Shown: in pieces, positions 1-7,630 of the stretch
Layout: each line of letters opens with the position of its first letter
Numbering within the stretch: position 1 is the stretch's first letter
NCBI GenBank assembly: GCA_964352475.1
Contig: CAYGSL010000012.1
Span: 1 to 64,000 of the forward strand
Origin: JAUIET01 sp964352475
Lineage (GTDB): Bacteria > Pseudomonadota > Gammaproteobacteria > Pseudomonadales > JAUIET01
DNA length: 64,000 nucleotides
Reading direction: 5' to 3'
The notes under the pieces: model-generated
The model's database searches: none
What the model was told of the DNA's origin: nothing
What the model saw: the letters and a program-made list of their open reading frames with translations, nothing else
Position numbers and translations under genes: made by a program

Positions 1-713
1 ACCCACGTCAGCTCTACACACAGCTGCGCGAGGCCACCAAAGCCCCGTTCTCCGCTTATTTCTCCGGTAGCTCTGGCGATACATTGAGCCTTTCCCCGGA
101 ACGATTCGTTCGTTTGACCGGGCGCGAAGTGATGACCCAACCCATTAAGGGCACCTCCGCGCGCGATTCAGATCCCAAGACAGATAAAGCCAACGCCGAA
201 CAATTGTGCAGCAGCAACAAAGACAAAGCCGAGAACCTCATGATCGTAGATTTGCTACGCAATGACTTTGGCCGTGTCTGCGAGCCTGGCAGCATCGCGG
301 TTCCCGAACTGTTCGAGCTGCAATCGTTTGCGATGGTTCATCATTTGGTCAGCACCATTACCGGCAAACTCGACGAGGATAAAGACGCCCTCGATTTGCT
401 GGCCGCCGTTTTTCCTGGCGGATCAATAACCGGAGCGCCTAAACATCGCGCGATGCAAATAATCCAGGAACTCGAGCCCAACGAGCGCGACGTGTACTGC
501 GGATCTATTTTCTATCTAAGTGCAAATGGGAATCTGGACAGCAACATACTGATCCGGACTCTGTTATGTCGGGATTCGAAGGTTTATTGCTGGGGCGGTG
601 GTGGTATCGTTCTTGATTCAACAGCCGAGTCTGAATGGCAGGAGATTGATAACAAGATTGGGCGATTGCTTAGTGTTTTGCGGCAAGACACAAGCAAATC
701 AAAGAATACGTAG
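1..713 (+). CDS. pabB: Aminodeoxychorismate synthase component I, 3' part
   Basis: The gene runs in from before the window; the first whole codon is at position 3 and about 236 C-terminal residues are present. PabB makes 4-amino-4-deoxychorismate from chorismate and ammonia for folate synthesis. The chorismate-binding domain is clear: PIKGTSAR, DLLRNDFGR, FPGGSITGAPK and a GGGIVLDS end. The lysine of PIKGT is typical of PabB; anthranilate synthase TrpE usually has PIAGT there. The gene is convergent with thrH, and an inverted-repeat element fills the space between them. The N-terminal half is not visible, so a fused glutamine amidotransferase or PabC domain cannot be excluded. Confidence 0.93.
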   Translation, partial: PRQLYTQLREATKAPFSAYFSGSSGDTLSLSPERFVRLTGREVMTQPIKGTSARDSDPKTDKANAEQLCSSNKDKAENLMIVDLLRNDFGRVCEPGSIAVPELFELQSFAMVHHLVSTITGKLDEDKDALDLLAAVFPGGSITGAPKHRAMQIIQELEPNERDVYCGSIFYLSANGNLDSNILIRTLLCRDSKVYCWGGGGIVLDSTAESEWQEIDNKIGRLLSVLRQDTSKSKNT

Positions 714-722
714 TCTCAAGGG

Positions 723-871
723 TGGCACGCAGGCTTCGGGTACTGTATTGACCAGCGAGACTGTGTGAGGGAAGGATCCCGAACACACCGACAGTAGGTC
801 CTTTAGGGAAGACTACATGGATGTATTTACGTCGTGTCTCGCTGGTCAATACAGTACTCGAAGCCGGTCTC
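723..871 (-). repeat. Variable-stem inverted repeat, copy 1
   Basis: Arms at 732-761 and 836-865 are 30 bp each and pair with one mismatch. They enclose a 74-base loop (762-835). Read on the minus strand the element starts with GAGACC (871-866) and ends with TGCGTGCCA (731-723). The loop begins ACGACGTAAATACATCC and ends CTCACACA, as in copy 2 at 3071-3197, yet the arms are different. It lies between the convergent ends of pabB and thrH, 15 bases past the thrH stop. It could work as a bidirectional terminator, but no T-run follows the stem, so this is inference. Confidence 0.85.
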
Positions 872-886
872 AGCAAGAATGGCAAT

Positions 887-1501
887 CTACTGAGTTACTT
901 CCAAGCTAGCCTTAAGAAATTCGTTTCTTAGCTCATCATAACTATCCACGGCCGGAAACTGCGGAAACTCCTGCCGCACATTATCAGGCGCGGAAAAAAG
1001 AATCCCCGCCTCAGCCTGAGCAAGCATGGTCGTATCATTATACGAATCACCCGCCGCAATAATGCGGTAGTGCAGCCCTTGAAACGCCATCACAGCATGT
1101 CGCTTCGGATCACTCTGCCGTAAATGAAAGTCCGTAACCTTGCCAGATTCATCAATTTCCAAGCGATGACACAGCAAAGTAGGCCATCCAAGCTGGCGCA
1201 TCAAAGGCTTGGCAAACTCATAAAAAGTATCTGAAAGAATAACAACCTGAAAGCGCTCACGCAGCCAGTCCACGAATTCAACAGCCCCAGGCAAAGGATG
1301 CAGTCCACCGATCACTTCCTGCAAATCATGATAGCCAAGCTGGTGCTTCTCAAGCAGATCAAGACGCTGCCGCATAAGTTGGGTGTAATCCGGAATATCG
1401 CGAGTTGTCGCCCGCAGTTCGTCAATCCCTGTTCGCTCAGCCAGACCAATCCATATCTCCGGAACCAACACACCTTCCAAATCCAGACACGCAATTTCCA
1501 T
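887..1501 (-). CDS. thrH: Phosphoserine phosphatase / homoserine phosphotransferase ThrH
   Basis: This is a cytoplasmic HAD-superfamily enzyme of 204 residues, the size of Pseudomonas ThrH (about 205). HAD motif I is DLEGVL (D7, E9), where the second acid is Glu and not the Asp of ordinary SerB; this is the ThrH signature. Motif II is SDT at 90-92 and the metal-binding motif is GDSYND at 151-156. Characterised ThrH hydrolyses phosphoserine and can move phosphate to homoserine, linking serine and threonine synthesis. Substrate choice here is inferred from family. It appears monocistronic and faces pabB tail to tail. Confidence 0.93.
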   Translation of the reverse strand: MEIACLDLEGVLVPEIWIGLAERTGIDELRATTRDIPDYTQLMRQRLDLLEKHQLGYHDLQEVIGGLHPLPGAVEFVDWLRERFQVVILSDTFYEFAKPLMRQLGWPTLLCHRLEIDESGKVTDFHLRQSDPKRHAVMAFQGLHYRIIAAGDSYNDTTMLAQAEAGILFSAPDNVRQEFPQFPAVDSYDELRNEFLKASLEVTQ

Positions 1502-1592
1502 ACTTCAAGGTTCCACCCAAAACCACGCAGTGTAGCCAGTTGCCTGGCCACGGTTAAGAGGTTTATGAATTTTTATTCTGTATTGCTTACCG

Positions 1593-1847
1593 CTATACAG
1601 TGAGAGAGTTAATCCGAGATACCTGTTCACTCTTGAACAAAGGTGACGTCACCAGCTGAATGTAACGCTGCACGGCCGCGTCGGCATCTTCACGTGTACT
1701 GAACGGCCCTTCAGGAGCGCGCTCTCGGCTCAGAAAATACCAGTAGCTGTTGATGTACACGGTTCTTGGTGAGCGGAAGTAGCTTTTGTCTTCGTCGCGA
1801 CTTTTAGCAATTTCGCTGCTGGTGGCGTCGACCGGTGGCGTAGGCAT
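1593..1847 (-). CDS. Small conserved protein, DUF6316-like
   Basis: An 84-residue soluble protein of unknown function with no signal peptide or membrane segment. The core holds YFRSPRTVYINSYWYFLSRE and then GPFSTREDADAAVQRYI. This looks like the short family (DUF6316) common in Pseudomonas-type genomes: an aromatic beta-rich part, a Gly-Pro-Phe turn and an amphipathic helix. The family assignment is from memory of the pattern and was not searched. It sits between thrH and cysB on the same strand with gaps of about 90 and 105 bases, so it probably has its own promoter. Confidence 0.65.
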   Translation of the reverse strand: MPTPPVDATSSEIAKSRDEDKSYFRSPRTVYINSYWYFLSRERAPEGPFSTREDADAAVQRYIQLVTSPLFKSEQVSRINSLTV

Positions 1848-1953
1848 AACTGAGGCCTGAAGAATATTAACGCCCTCACTATGCCATATATGCTTTTAGT
1901 TCAGCAACTTAAGATGCTTATTTAATGTAAAGGATCAAAATATAAACTAATAC

Positions 1954-2928
1954 CTACATTTGCGGCAGCGCAATATCCTTGAACAGTTCATCCACTTCGC
2001 TCTTGGTGTGGCGCTCGCACGCTTCGGTCACCACAGCTTGTGTGAGATGAGGAGCAAATTTTTCAATGAAGTCATACATGAAACCGCGAAGAAATGTGCC
2101 GCGACGGAATCCAATGCGGGTAACGCTGGAACCAAACAAATGAGACGCCTCCAAGGCTACTAAATCAGAATCCAGTTCCGGTTCATAAGCCATATGAGCA
2201 ACTATACCTATACCCAGACCCAGTCTGACGTAGGTCTTTATGACGTCGGCATCGGTCGCAGTGAATACTACTTTAGGCGCTAGGCCGTGATTAACGAAGG
2301 CATCATCCAGTTTTGAGCGGCCGGTGAAGCCAAACACGTAGGTAACCAGTGGCTGATCAGCGAGGTCCTGGATGCTTAGCTTTGAGACTTGTGCCAACGG
2401 GTGATCTTTGGGTACAACCACGCAGCGGTTCCAGCGGTAACAAGGCATCATGATTAAGTCGCTGAACAGCTCCATGGCTTCAGTGGCAATGGCAAAGTCG
2501 ACTGAGCCGTCTGCGGCAAGTTCGGCAATCTGCATGGGCGTGCCCTGATGCATATGCAATGCTACGTCGGGGTATCGGTCTATGAATGAGGTGATTGTAT
2601 CGGGCAAAGCGTAGCGGGCTTGTGTGTGGGTTGTTGCAATGGACAAGCTGCCTTTTTCTTCGTTGCTGTACTCTTGGGCAACTTGTTTAATGCTGTCGAT
2701 TTTTCTGAGTACTTCGCCGGCGGCTTGCAGGACGGCTTCGCCGGCAGGGGTAACGTGTGTGAGGTGCTTGCCACTGCGGGCAAAGACCTCTATGCCTAGT
2801 TCGTCTTCCAGCAAACGGATTTGTTTGCTGATGCCGGGTTGTGATGTGTACAGACTTTGGGCGGTGGCTGATACATTGAGATCATGGTGGGCAACTTCCC
2901 AGATGTACTTGAGCTGCTGTAATTTCAC
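1954..2928 (-). CDS. cysB: LysR-type regulator of sulfur assimilation, CysB
   Basis: CysB activates cysteine-biosynthesis and sulfate-uptake genes with N-acetylserine as inducer. The GTG start at 2928 gives 324 residues, the same length as E. coli CysB, and is preceded by GAGGAG ending 5 bases before the GTG. A longer frame to 2967 would add 13 residues that the family lacks. The N-terminal winged helix-turn-helix (about 19-40) reads SATAQSLYTSQPGISKQIR, then FARSGKHLTHVTPAG; the rest is the effector-binding domain. No cys structural genes are in the window, as usual for this scattered regulon. Confidence 0.95.
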   Translation of the reverse strand: MKLQQLKYIWEVAHHDLNVSATAQSLYTSQPGISKQIRLLEDELGIEVFARSGKHLTHVTPAGEAVLQAAGEVLRKIDSIKQVAQEYSNEEKGSLSIATTHTQARYALPDTITSFIDRYPDVALHMHQGTPMQIAELAADGSVDFAIATEAMELFSDLIMMPCYRWNRCVVVPKDHPLAQVSKLSIQDLADQPLVTYVFGFTGRSKLDDAFVNHGLAPKVVFTATDADVIKTYVRLGLGIGIVAHMAYEPELDSDLVALEASHLFGSSVTRIGFRRGTFLRGFMYDFIEKFAPHLTQAVVTEACERHTKSEVDELFKDIALPQM

Positions 2929-2969
2929 GATTGCTCCTCGGCACCGGCTTAGGCGCCTTATATCCATGT

Positions 2970-2995
2970 AGAATAAGAAACTTGTTATCTATTCT
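2970..2995 (-). promoter_or_regulatory. Possible operator upstream of cysB
   Basis: AGAATA at 2970-2975 and TATTCT at 2990-2995 form a spaced inverted repeat about 42-67 bases before the cysB GTG. The A/T-rich sequence between is like the loosely conserved sites bound by CysB, which often represses its own gene. No strong -35/-10 pair was seen. The site is suggested by position and symmetry only. Confidence 0.25.
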
Positions 2996-3070
2996 TTTAC
3001 AGAATACTTGGAAATGCAATAGTGGGGAGTAAATTCCGTTGGCAATTGCTGCTAATTTGTTGGTTTTAGC

Positions 3071-3197
3071 GAGACCGGTTGGCGAGCGAGTGTTGGTTAG
3101 TGGGACACGACGTGAATACATCCCTGTAGCCTTGTGTTCGAGGTCCATCTCTCACACAGTCCCACTAACCAACACTCGCTCGCCAACCTATGTGCCA
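3071..3197 (+). repeat. Variable-stem inverted repeat, copy 2
   Basis: Arms at 3077-3106 and 3159-3188 pair perfectly over 30 bp around a 52-base loop (3107-3158). The copy starts GAGACC and ends TATGTGCCA. Loop start ACGACGTGAATACATCC and loop end CTCACACA match copy 1 at 723-871; arm sequence does not (about 14 of 30 positions agree). It lies between the cysB promoter region and the 3' end of the nucleotidase gene. Confidence 0.87.
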
Positions 3198-3208
3198 GCC
3201 TAGGCTGG
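3195..3208. repeat. Perfect 14-bp palindrome after the nucleotidase gene
   Basis: CCAGCCTAGGCTGG is self-complementary and lies 10 bases after the stop codon of the nucleotidase gene. It touches the right flank of inverted repeat copy 2. It could form a short hairpin in the nucleotidase transcript. No T-run follows, so a classical terminator is unlikely. Confidence 0.4.
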
Positions 3209-3217
3209 GAAGCACAA

Positions 3218-4120
3218 TTAGGGCTCGTTAGCTATCCCATGAGGCACATGGCCGGTCGCAACATGCTCGCTGGCCAAATCGCAATGCCCCTGCTGGTCAT
3301 CAAAGAATACGTCCGCGCCATACGCTCTAAGAAATTCAGCTTTTGGCATTCCACCCAGGAACAAGGACTCATCGATCCGAATATTCCATGCTCTTAAGGT
3401 GCGTATCACCCGTTCGTGGGCCGGTGCGGAGCGAGCGGTAAACAATGCTGTGCGTATTGGGCAGTCGTCTCTGGAAAACTCGCCTTGAAGAACCTGCAAG
3501 GCGGACAAGAATTCTCTGAATGGGCCACCACTAAGCGGAGTTCTAGCAGATTGTTGTTCGCTTTCAGCGAAGGCTTCCAGGCCTTCTTGTTTGAAGACTC
3601 TTTCCGCTTCGTCCGAAAACAATACTGCGTCGCCATCGAATGCGAAGCGCAGCGTTTCGCTGTCTGTGGAGCGCGTACCCTTGGTTAGCAAGGTGGCGGC
3701 GGCTATGCCTTGATCGAGTGCGTCACGTACGTCGTCGGCATCAGTGGACAAAAATAAGTGTGATCCGAAGGCTGCCACGTAGCGGTGCGGGCTTTCGCCG
3801 CTGCAGAAGGCAGCGCGGGATATATCCAGTTGATAGTGCTGGATGGAATTGAATACGCGTAAACCTGTGTCGGCGCTGTTTCTTGAAAGTAATATGATTT
3901 CAACTCTGTCCTCACCGTCCAGGGCCTGGTTGATCTTTAGCAGCTTTTGCACCAGCGGGAAGGCTTCGCCAGGTTTCAGAGGCGTGTCTTCGTTGTCGAT
4001 TTGATAACGGCTGTAGGCTTCCAGCCCTTTTTCGGTATAGACGGCATGGCTGTCGCTCAAATCAAACAGTGCCCGCGATGAGATCGCGACAGTGAGTTTT
4101 TTTGTGGCTGTGTCTACCAT
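3218..4120 (-). CDS. 5'-nucleotidase, cytosolic type I-like family
   Basis: A 300-residue soluble protein of the bacterial branch of the cytosolic 5'-nucleotidase family (Pfam 5_nucleotid type, PF06189), which removes phosphate from nucleoside monophosphates. Recognisable stretches are the N-terminal VAISSRALFDLSDSH, the central EIILLSRNSADTGLRVFNSI and GHLFLS-like segments, and the late FLGGMPKAEFLRAYGADVFFDDQ. The acidic and Ser/Asn positions follow a HAD-like fold. Substrate is not predictable. It stands alone, with an inverted repeat just past its stop and the fructosamine-kinase gene divergent on the other side. Confidence 0.82.
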   Translation of the reverse strand: MVDTATKKLTVAISSRALFDLSDSHAVYTEKGLEAYSRYQIDNEDTPLKPGEAFPLVQKLLKINQALDGEDRVEIILLSRNSADTGLRVFNSIQHYQLDISRAAFCSGESPHRYVAAFGSHLFLSTDADDVRDALDQGIAAATLLTKGTRSTDSETLRFAFDGDAVLFSDEAERVFKQEGLEAFAESEQQSARTPLSGGPFREFLSALQVLQGEFSRDDCPIRTALFTARSAPAHERVIRTLRAWNIRIDESLFLGGMPKAEFLRAYGADVFFDDQQGHCDLASEHVATGHVPHGIANEP

Positions 4121-4191
4121 AAGCAGGCCTCTAAGCGTTCGCTAAGTGTGGCATGCTATGCATGAGATGCCAACCCGGAGTACCGTAGGCA

Positions 4192-5043
4192 GTGCTACCC
4201 GCTCTTGTCCATGAACAGTTGCAGAAGACGCTAAATTCAGAAACAGCGTCTGTAAATGTTTTTGCTGCCAGTGATTTCAATCAGACTTATCACGTGCATA
4301 TGATCGATGGGCGTGAGGTATTTCTAAAAGTGAGCGAGAAATGCCCGGCTGATTGTTTTGCGGCCGAGGCGCTGGGCTTAACGGAGTTGCGAAAAACCGG
4401 AGCGCTTCGAATTCCGGAGTGTTATACGCATTCTGAGGATTTCATCGCGATGGAATGGTTGGCGCCGGCGAAACAGAATGAAAGCTTCGACCTGAGGCTT
4501 GCGCATGGAATTGCGGCGCAACATTCGATTGAGTCTGATTCGTTTGGGTTTGCGCAGAACAATTATTGTGGCGCAAGCTTTCAGAAAAATAGCTGGTATG
4601 AAGACGGCTATGACTTTTTCGCCAATTGCCGCTTACTACCGCAGGCCAGCCGTGCGTTCGATTCCAGCCTGATTGGGGTCGGCCAACTTAAGTCAGTAGA
4701 AACTATTTGTAAACGCCTGCCCGAACTAATACCCGCCCAGGCACCGGCGCTGCTGCACGGTGATCTTTGGCGCGGCAATGTGTTGTGCACTGAACATAAT
4801 GAACCCGCGTTAATAGACCCGGCCTGTTACTACGGATGGCCGGAAGCGGACTTGGCGATGATGAAGTTATTTGGCGGTTTTAACGCGCAGGTGTTCTCCG
4901 CTTATCAGGAGCTTAAACCCACGCCCGGCGGTTTTTCCGAGCGTTGCGCGTTATACAATTTGTATCACCTGTTGAATCATCTGAACTTGTTTGGGCAAGC
5001 TTACCTGGGCGATGTTAACAGTGTCTTGCGGCGATTTTCTTAA
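4192..5043 (+). CDS. Fructosamine kinase family protein
   Basis: This 283-residue protein has the aminoglycoside-phosphotransferase-like kinase fold of the YniA/fructosamine-3-kinase family, which phosphorylates sugar amines so that glycation can be reversed. Visible features are the ATP-site lysine K46 in VFLKVS, the catalytic loop HGDLWRGN at 189-196 and the metal site IDPA at 208-211. The start is GTG. Its stop codon and the stop of the next, opposite gene share TTAA at 5040-5043. True substrate (ribulosamine, erythrulosamine or another) is unknown. Confidence 0.87.
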   Translation: MLPALVHEQLQKTLNSETASVNVFAASDFNQTYHVHMIDGREVFLKVSEKCPADCFAAEALGLTELRKTGALRIPECYTHSEDFIAMEWLAPAKQNESFDLRLAHGIAAQHSIESDSFGFAQNNYCGASFQKNSWYEDGYDFFANCRLLPQASRAFDSSLIGVGQLKSVETICKRLPELIPAQAPALLHGDLWRGNVLCTEHNEPALIDPACYYGWPEADLAMMKLFGGFNAQVFSAYQELKPTPGGFSERCALYNLYHLLNHLNLFGQAYLGDVNSVLRRFS

Positions 5044-6002
5044 GCGATGTTTTTCACCAATTGCGAGAAACGCTGTTTAAATGGAAAAACGCCAAACACG
5101 CCGCCTGTGTGCATAAACACAAGGTCTTCAGGTTGATCGAAACGCCCTGCTGCAATTTCTTTTAACAATCCGTGAAACGCTTTGCCGGTGTAGACAGGAT
5201 CAAACACAATACCTTCGCTTTTGGCGACGGCCCCTATGGTTTCCAATACCTCGTCACTTGCCCTGGCATACCCTTCTCCAACATGGCCGTCAAGTATATT
5301 GATTGCCAGCGCATTGACATCAATACCGCTGTGATACTTCGCTTCCCACTGAGTTAAATCTTCACGGATTTTTTTGTTAAACCAGTTTTGATCATCACAC
5401 ACATTTATGCCCCACACTTTCGCTCCCAAGCCGAATGCATGCGCGCCTACCATTAGGCCGCTCTGAGTGCCGCCTGAACCACTGGCCGTTACAATGTGCG
5501 CTGGACTGATTGAGTGAATATCAAAATCGGTGGCTAGTTCGGCCGCTGCGGCCACATAACCCCAAAGACCTGTTGCATCGCTGGCGCCAATTGGAATGCA
5601 ATAGGTGCTTAGGCCTTGTTGCTGGTACTCGGCGACGATGTCGTTTTCTATTGCTTTTGCATTGGCCGCCAATTCTCTGGCGGGAACGTAGGTAATCCTG
5701 GCGCCTGCCAACTGATCTAGCAACAAGTTGCCGTCAGCGGGTTCATCAGGTTCAGCGGTGCTTCGCAGTACCAGATGGCAGCGCAGGCCCAGCTGGGCAC
5801 ATAGCAGAGCGGTTGCCCTACAGTGGTTACTCTGCAGACCGCCGTAGGTCAACACAACGCCTGCCTGCTGCTGTTTCGCTTCCGCCAGGCAGAACTCCAG
5901 CTTTCGGATCTTATTGCCGCTGGCCGTGGAGTGGGTTAGATCGTCACGTTTCAACCAAATTAACGGCAAGCCTCTGGCCAGACAAAACCGATGCATGGGC
6001 AT
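5040..6002 (-). CDS. PLP enzyme of the ACC deaminase / D-cysteine desulfhydrase family
   Basis: A fold-type II pyridoxal-phosphate enzyme, cytoplasmic. SGNKIRKLE carries the PLP lysine (K31), followed by GGLQSNH and the glycine-rich TASGSGGTQSG phosphate loop. Members either open 1-aminocyclopropane-1-carboxylate or release sulfide from D-cysteine; the sequence alone does not decide. The ATG at 6002 has no clear ribosome site. The frame stays open upstream and encodes LRLAQTPTPL, which resembles the usual N-terminus, so a non-ATG start (for example CTG near 6041) is possible. It is last in the yajC transcription unit. Confidence 0.83.
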   Translation of the reverse strand: MPMHRFCLARGLPLIWLKRDDLTHSTASGNKIRKLEFCLAEAKQQQAGVVLTYGGLQSNHCRATALLCAQLGLRCHLVLRSTAEPDEPADGNLLLDQLAGARITYVPARELAANAKAIENDIVAEYQQQGLSTYCIPIGASDATGLWGYVAAAAELATDFDIHSISPAHIVTASGSGGTQSGLMVGAHAFGLGAKVWGINVCDDQNWFNKKIREDLTQWEAKYHSGIDVNALAINILDGHVGEGYARASDEVLETIGAVAKSEGIVFDPVYTGKAFHGLLKEIAAGRFDQPEDLVFMHTGGVFGVFPFKQRFSQLVKNIA

Positions 6003-6061
6003 CAGCGGCGTTGGCGTTTGCGCAAGCCTGAGCCGGTGTGGGAAAACCAGCTCGGTTGTAG

Positions 6062-6406
6062 CTACTGGTCGGCGATTGATTTCAATGTGCCCTTTGGCAA
6101 CACCGCGTGCACGGCTGCTTTCTGGAACTTGAGCTCAACGTTGTCGGCTACTTTGATGGTGGTGTATGGGTCATCCAGCCCTGTCACCTTGCCAAGCATA
6201 CCGGATGACATAACCACCTCGTCGCCTTTTTTCAACGCAGAGACCATGCTTTCATGTTCTTTCTGCCGCTTTCGCTGCGGTCGAATCGCAATGAAATAGA
6301 ACAGTACGAATATGCCAATCAGCATCACGAACTGGATCATGCCGGCATTAGCTGGCGGGCCCTGGGTGGCGGCTTGTGCCGCGGCTTCCGGAATGAAAAA
6401 GCTCAT
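6062..6406 (-). CDS. yajC: Sec translocon accessory subunit YajC
   Basis: YajC is a small inner-membrane protein that associates with SecDF. The 114 residues show a short outer segment, one membrane helix at about 22-41, then the family hallmark RPQRKRQKEH and the cytoplasmic core KGDEVVMSSGMLGKV. Its ATG overlaps the TGA of exonuclease III by four bases, suggesting translational coupling. It is usually found beside tgt and secD/secF; here it is separated from them. Confidence 0.95.
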   Translation of the reverse strand: MSFFIPEAAAQAATQGPPANAGMIQFVMLIGIFVLFYFIAIRPQRKRQKEHESMVSALKKGDEVVMSSGMLGKVTGLDDPYTTIKVADNVELKFQKAAVHAVLPKGTLKSIADQ

Positions 6407-7179
6407 ACTAATTTTCCTGTGTAGTGCATTGTATGGGGAGCATGATCGGAGAAACGCTCATCTTTGTAAATATCCGCTTGTTTGATTTTTTTCAGCAGAT
6501 TAGGTGTCACCAGCTGGTAGTCCAGGCGCCATCCTACGTTTTTGGCCCAGGCCTGTCCTCTGTTTGACCACCATGTGTATTGCTCAGCCTCTTTATTTAT
6601 CACTCGAAAAGAGTCTACCCAACCCTGCTCTGTAAACATTCGGTCAAGCCATTCGCGCTCAACGGGTAGAAAACCTGAATTTTTCTGATTGGGTTTCCAG
6701 TTCTTAAGGTCAATTTCCTTGTGGCAGATATTCCAGTCTGCACAGATCACTGTATAGCGGCCGCTGTCCATCAATGCCTGCATTACTGGCTCAAGATCTG
6801 CCATCAATTTCAGTTTAAGATTGAGTCGCTCATCCCCACTGGTACCTGATGGCATATACAGAGACACAACCGTCCAGTCTTTATAATCGGCTTGCAGCCA
6901 GCGCCCTTCATTGTCAGAAAGTTCAATGCCTAATTTCATGGTCACTTGTTCCGGCGCACGCTTACTGTACAGCGCGGTACCGCTATAGCCTTTCTTCACG
7001 GCGTCATGATAGAAACAGTGATAGCCTTTGGGGTGGAACACCTCATCGGCTAGCTGATCCAGTTGCGCCTTGGTTTCTTGTATGCACACCACATCAGCGT
7101 TCTCCTGCGCCAACCAGTCAAACGCGCCTTTCTTTGCGGCTGAACGAATGCCGTTGGCATTCAAGGTTATTACTTTCAT
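6403..7179 (-). CDS. xthA: Exodeoxyribonuclease III (AP endonuclease)
   Basis: This 258-residue enzyme of the exonuclease-endonuclease-phosphatase fold cuts DNA at abasic sites and digests 3' ends in base-excision repair. Conserved residues are visible: N7/N9 in TLNANGIRSA, E35 in IQETKAQ, D148 and N150 in CADWNICHKEIDL, and the closing SDHAPHTM with D245 and H246. Length is normal for the ExoA/XthA group. It lies between a thioesterase gene (about 20 bases upstream) and yajC (4-base overlap). Confidence 0.94.
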   Translation of the reverse strand: MKVITLNANGIRSAAKKGAFDWLAQENADVVCIQETKAQLDQLADEVFHPKGYHCFYHDAVKKGYSGTALYSKRAPEQVTMKLGIELSDNEGRWLQADYKDWTVVSLYMPSGTSGDERLNLKLKLMADLEPVMQALMDSGRYTVICADWNICHKEIDLKNWKPNQKNSGFLPVEREWLDRMFTEQGWVDSFRVINKEAEQYTWWSNRGQAWAKNVGWRLDYQLVTPNLLKKIKQADIYKDERFSDHAPHTMHYTGKLV

Positions 7180-7198
7180 TAGACTTCAGACCTTTTAA

Positions 7199-7624
7199 TC
7201 AACCTTCAAAATTTTCTGTGGCATCTATATTGAGCGGCTTGCGCCTTTCCAGCACGGTGAAACTGGTTTGCGCTTTTGCAAGCAGCAATTCGTTTTGATA
7301 AACCTCTGCTTCGCAATGCAGCAGTTTGCTCCCACGCTTTAGTATGCGACTCTTTGCAGTTATTCGACCTTCCCCAACCGCATTCATATACGCAATAGAC
7401 ATATTGGTGGTTGGTGCAAACTGCTGCTGAGACAGCACGGAAAAGGCCGCCGCTCCACAAGCTGAATCGAGCAAGGTAGCAATCGCCCCACCGTGAACAA
7501 TATGCGCAGAGTTAAGATGTTCAGGCTTAAGGTCCAGGTAAAGCACAGCTTGCCCTTCTTGTATGCTTTCAATTTGCACGCCAACAAGCCTGTTAAAGCC
7601 CTTCATTCGATTTACGATAGTCAC
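7199..7624 (-). CDS. PaaI-type hotdog thioesterase
   Basis: A 141-residue single hotdog domain that probably hydrolyses acyl-CoA thioesters in the cytoplasm. The family motif HGGAIATLLDSACG is at 44-57, with the catalytic-type Asp at 53. The later SRILKRGSKLLHCEAEVYQNELLLAKAQTSF is the usual second half. It is 6 bases after the luciferase-like oxidoreductase gene and follows an SDR gene, so the group may process one lipid-like or xenobiotic acyl substrate. The substrate is not identifiable. Confidence 0.9.
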   Translation of the reverse strand: MTIVNRMKGFNRLVGVQIESIQEGQAVLYLDLKPEHLNSAHIVHGGAIATLLDSACGAAAFSVLSQQQFAPTTNMSIAYMNAVGEGRITAKSRILKRGSKLLHCEAEVYQNELLLAKAQTSFTVLERRKPLNIDATENFEG

Positions 7625-7630
7625 GCCCGC

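Noticed and set aside
2929..2967. Longer CysB with 13 extra residues
   Set aside because: GTG 2928 has a strong ribosome site and gives the exact family length of 324.
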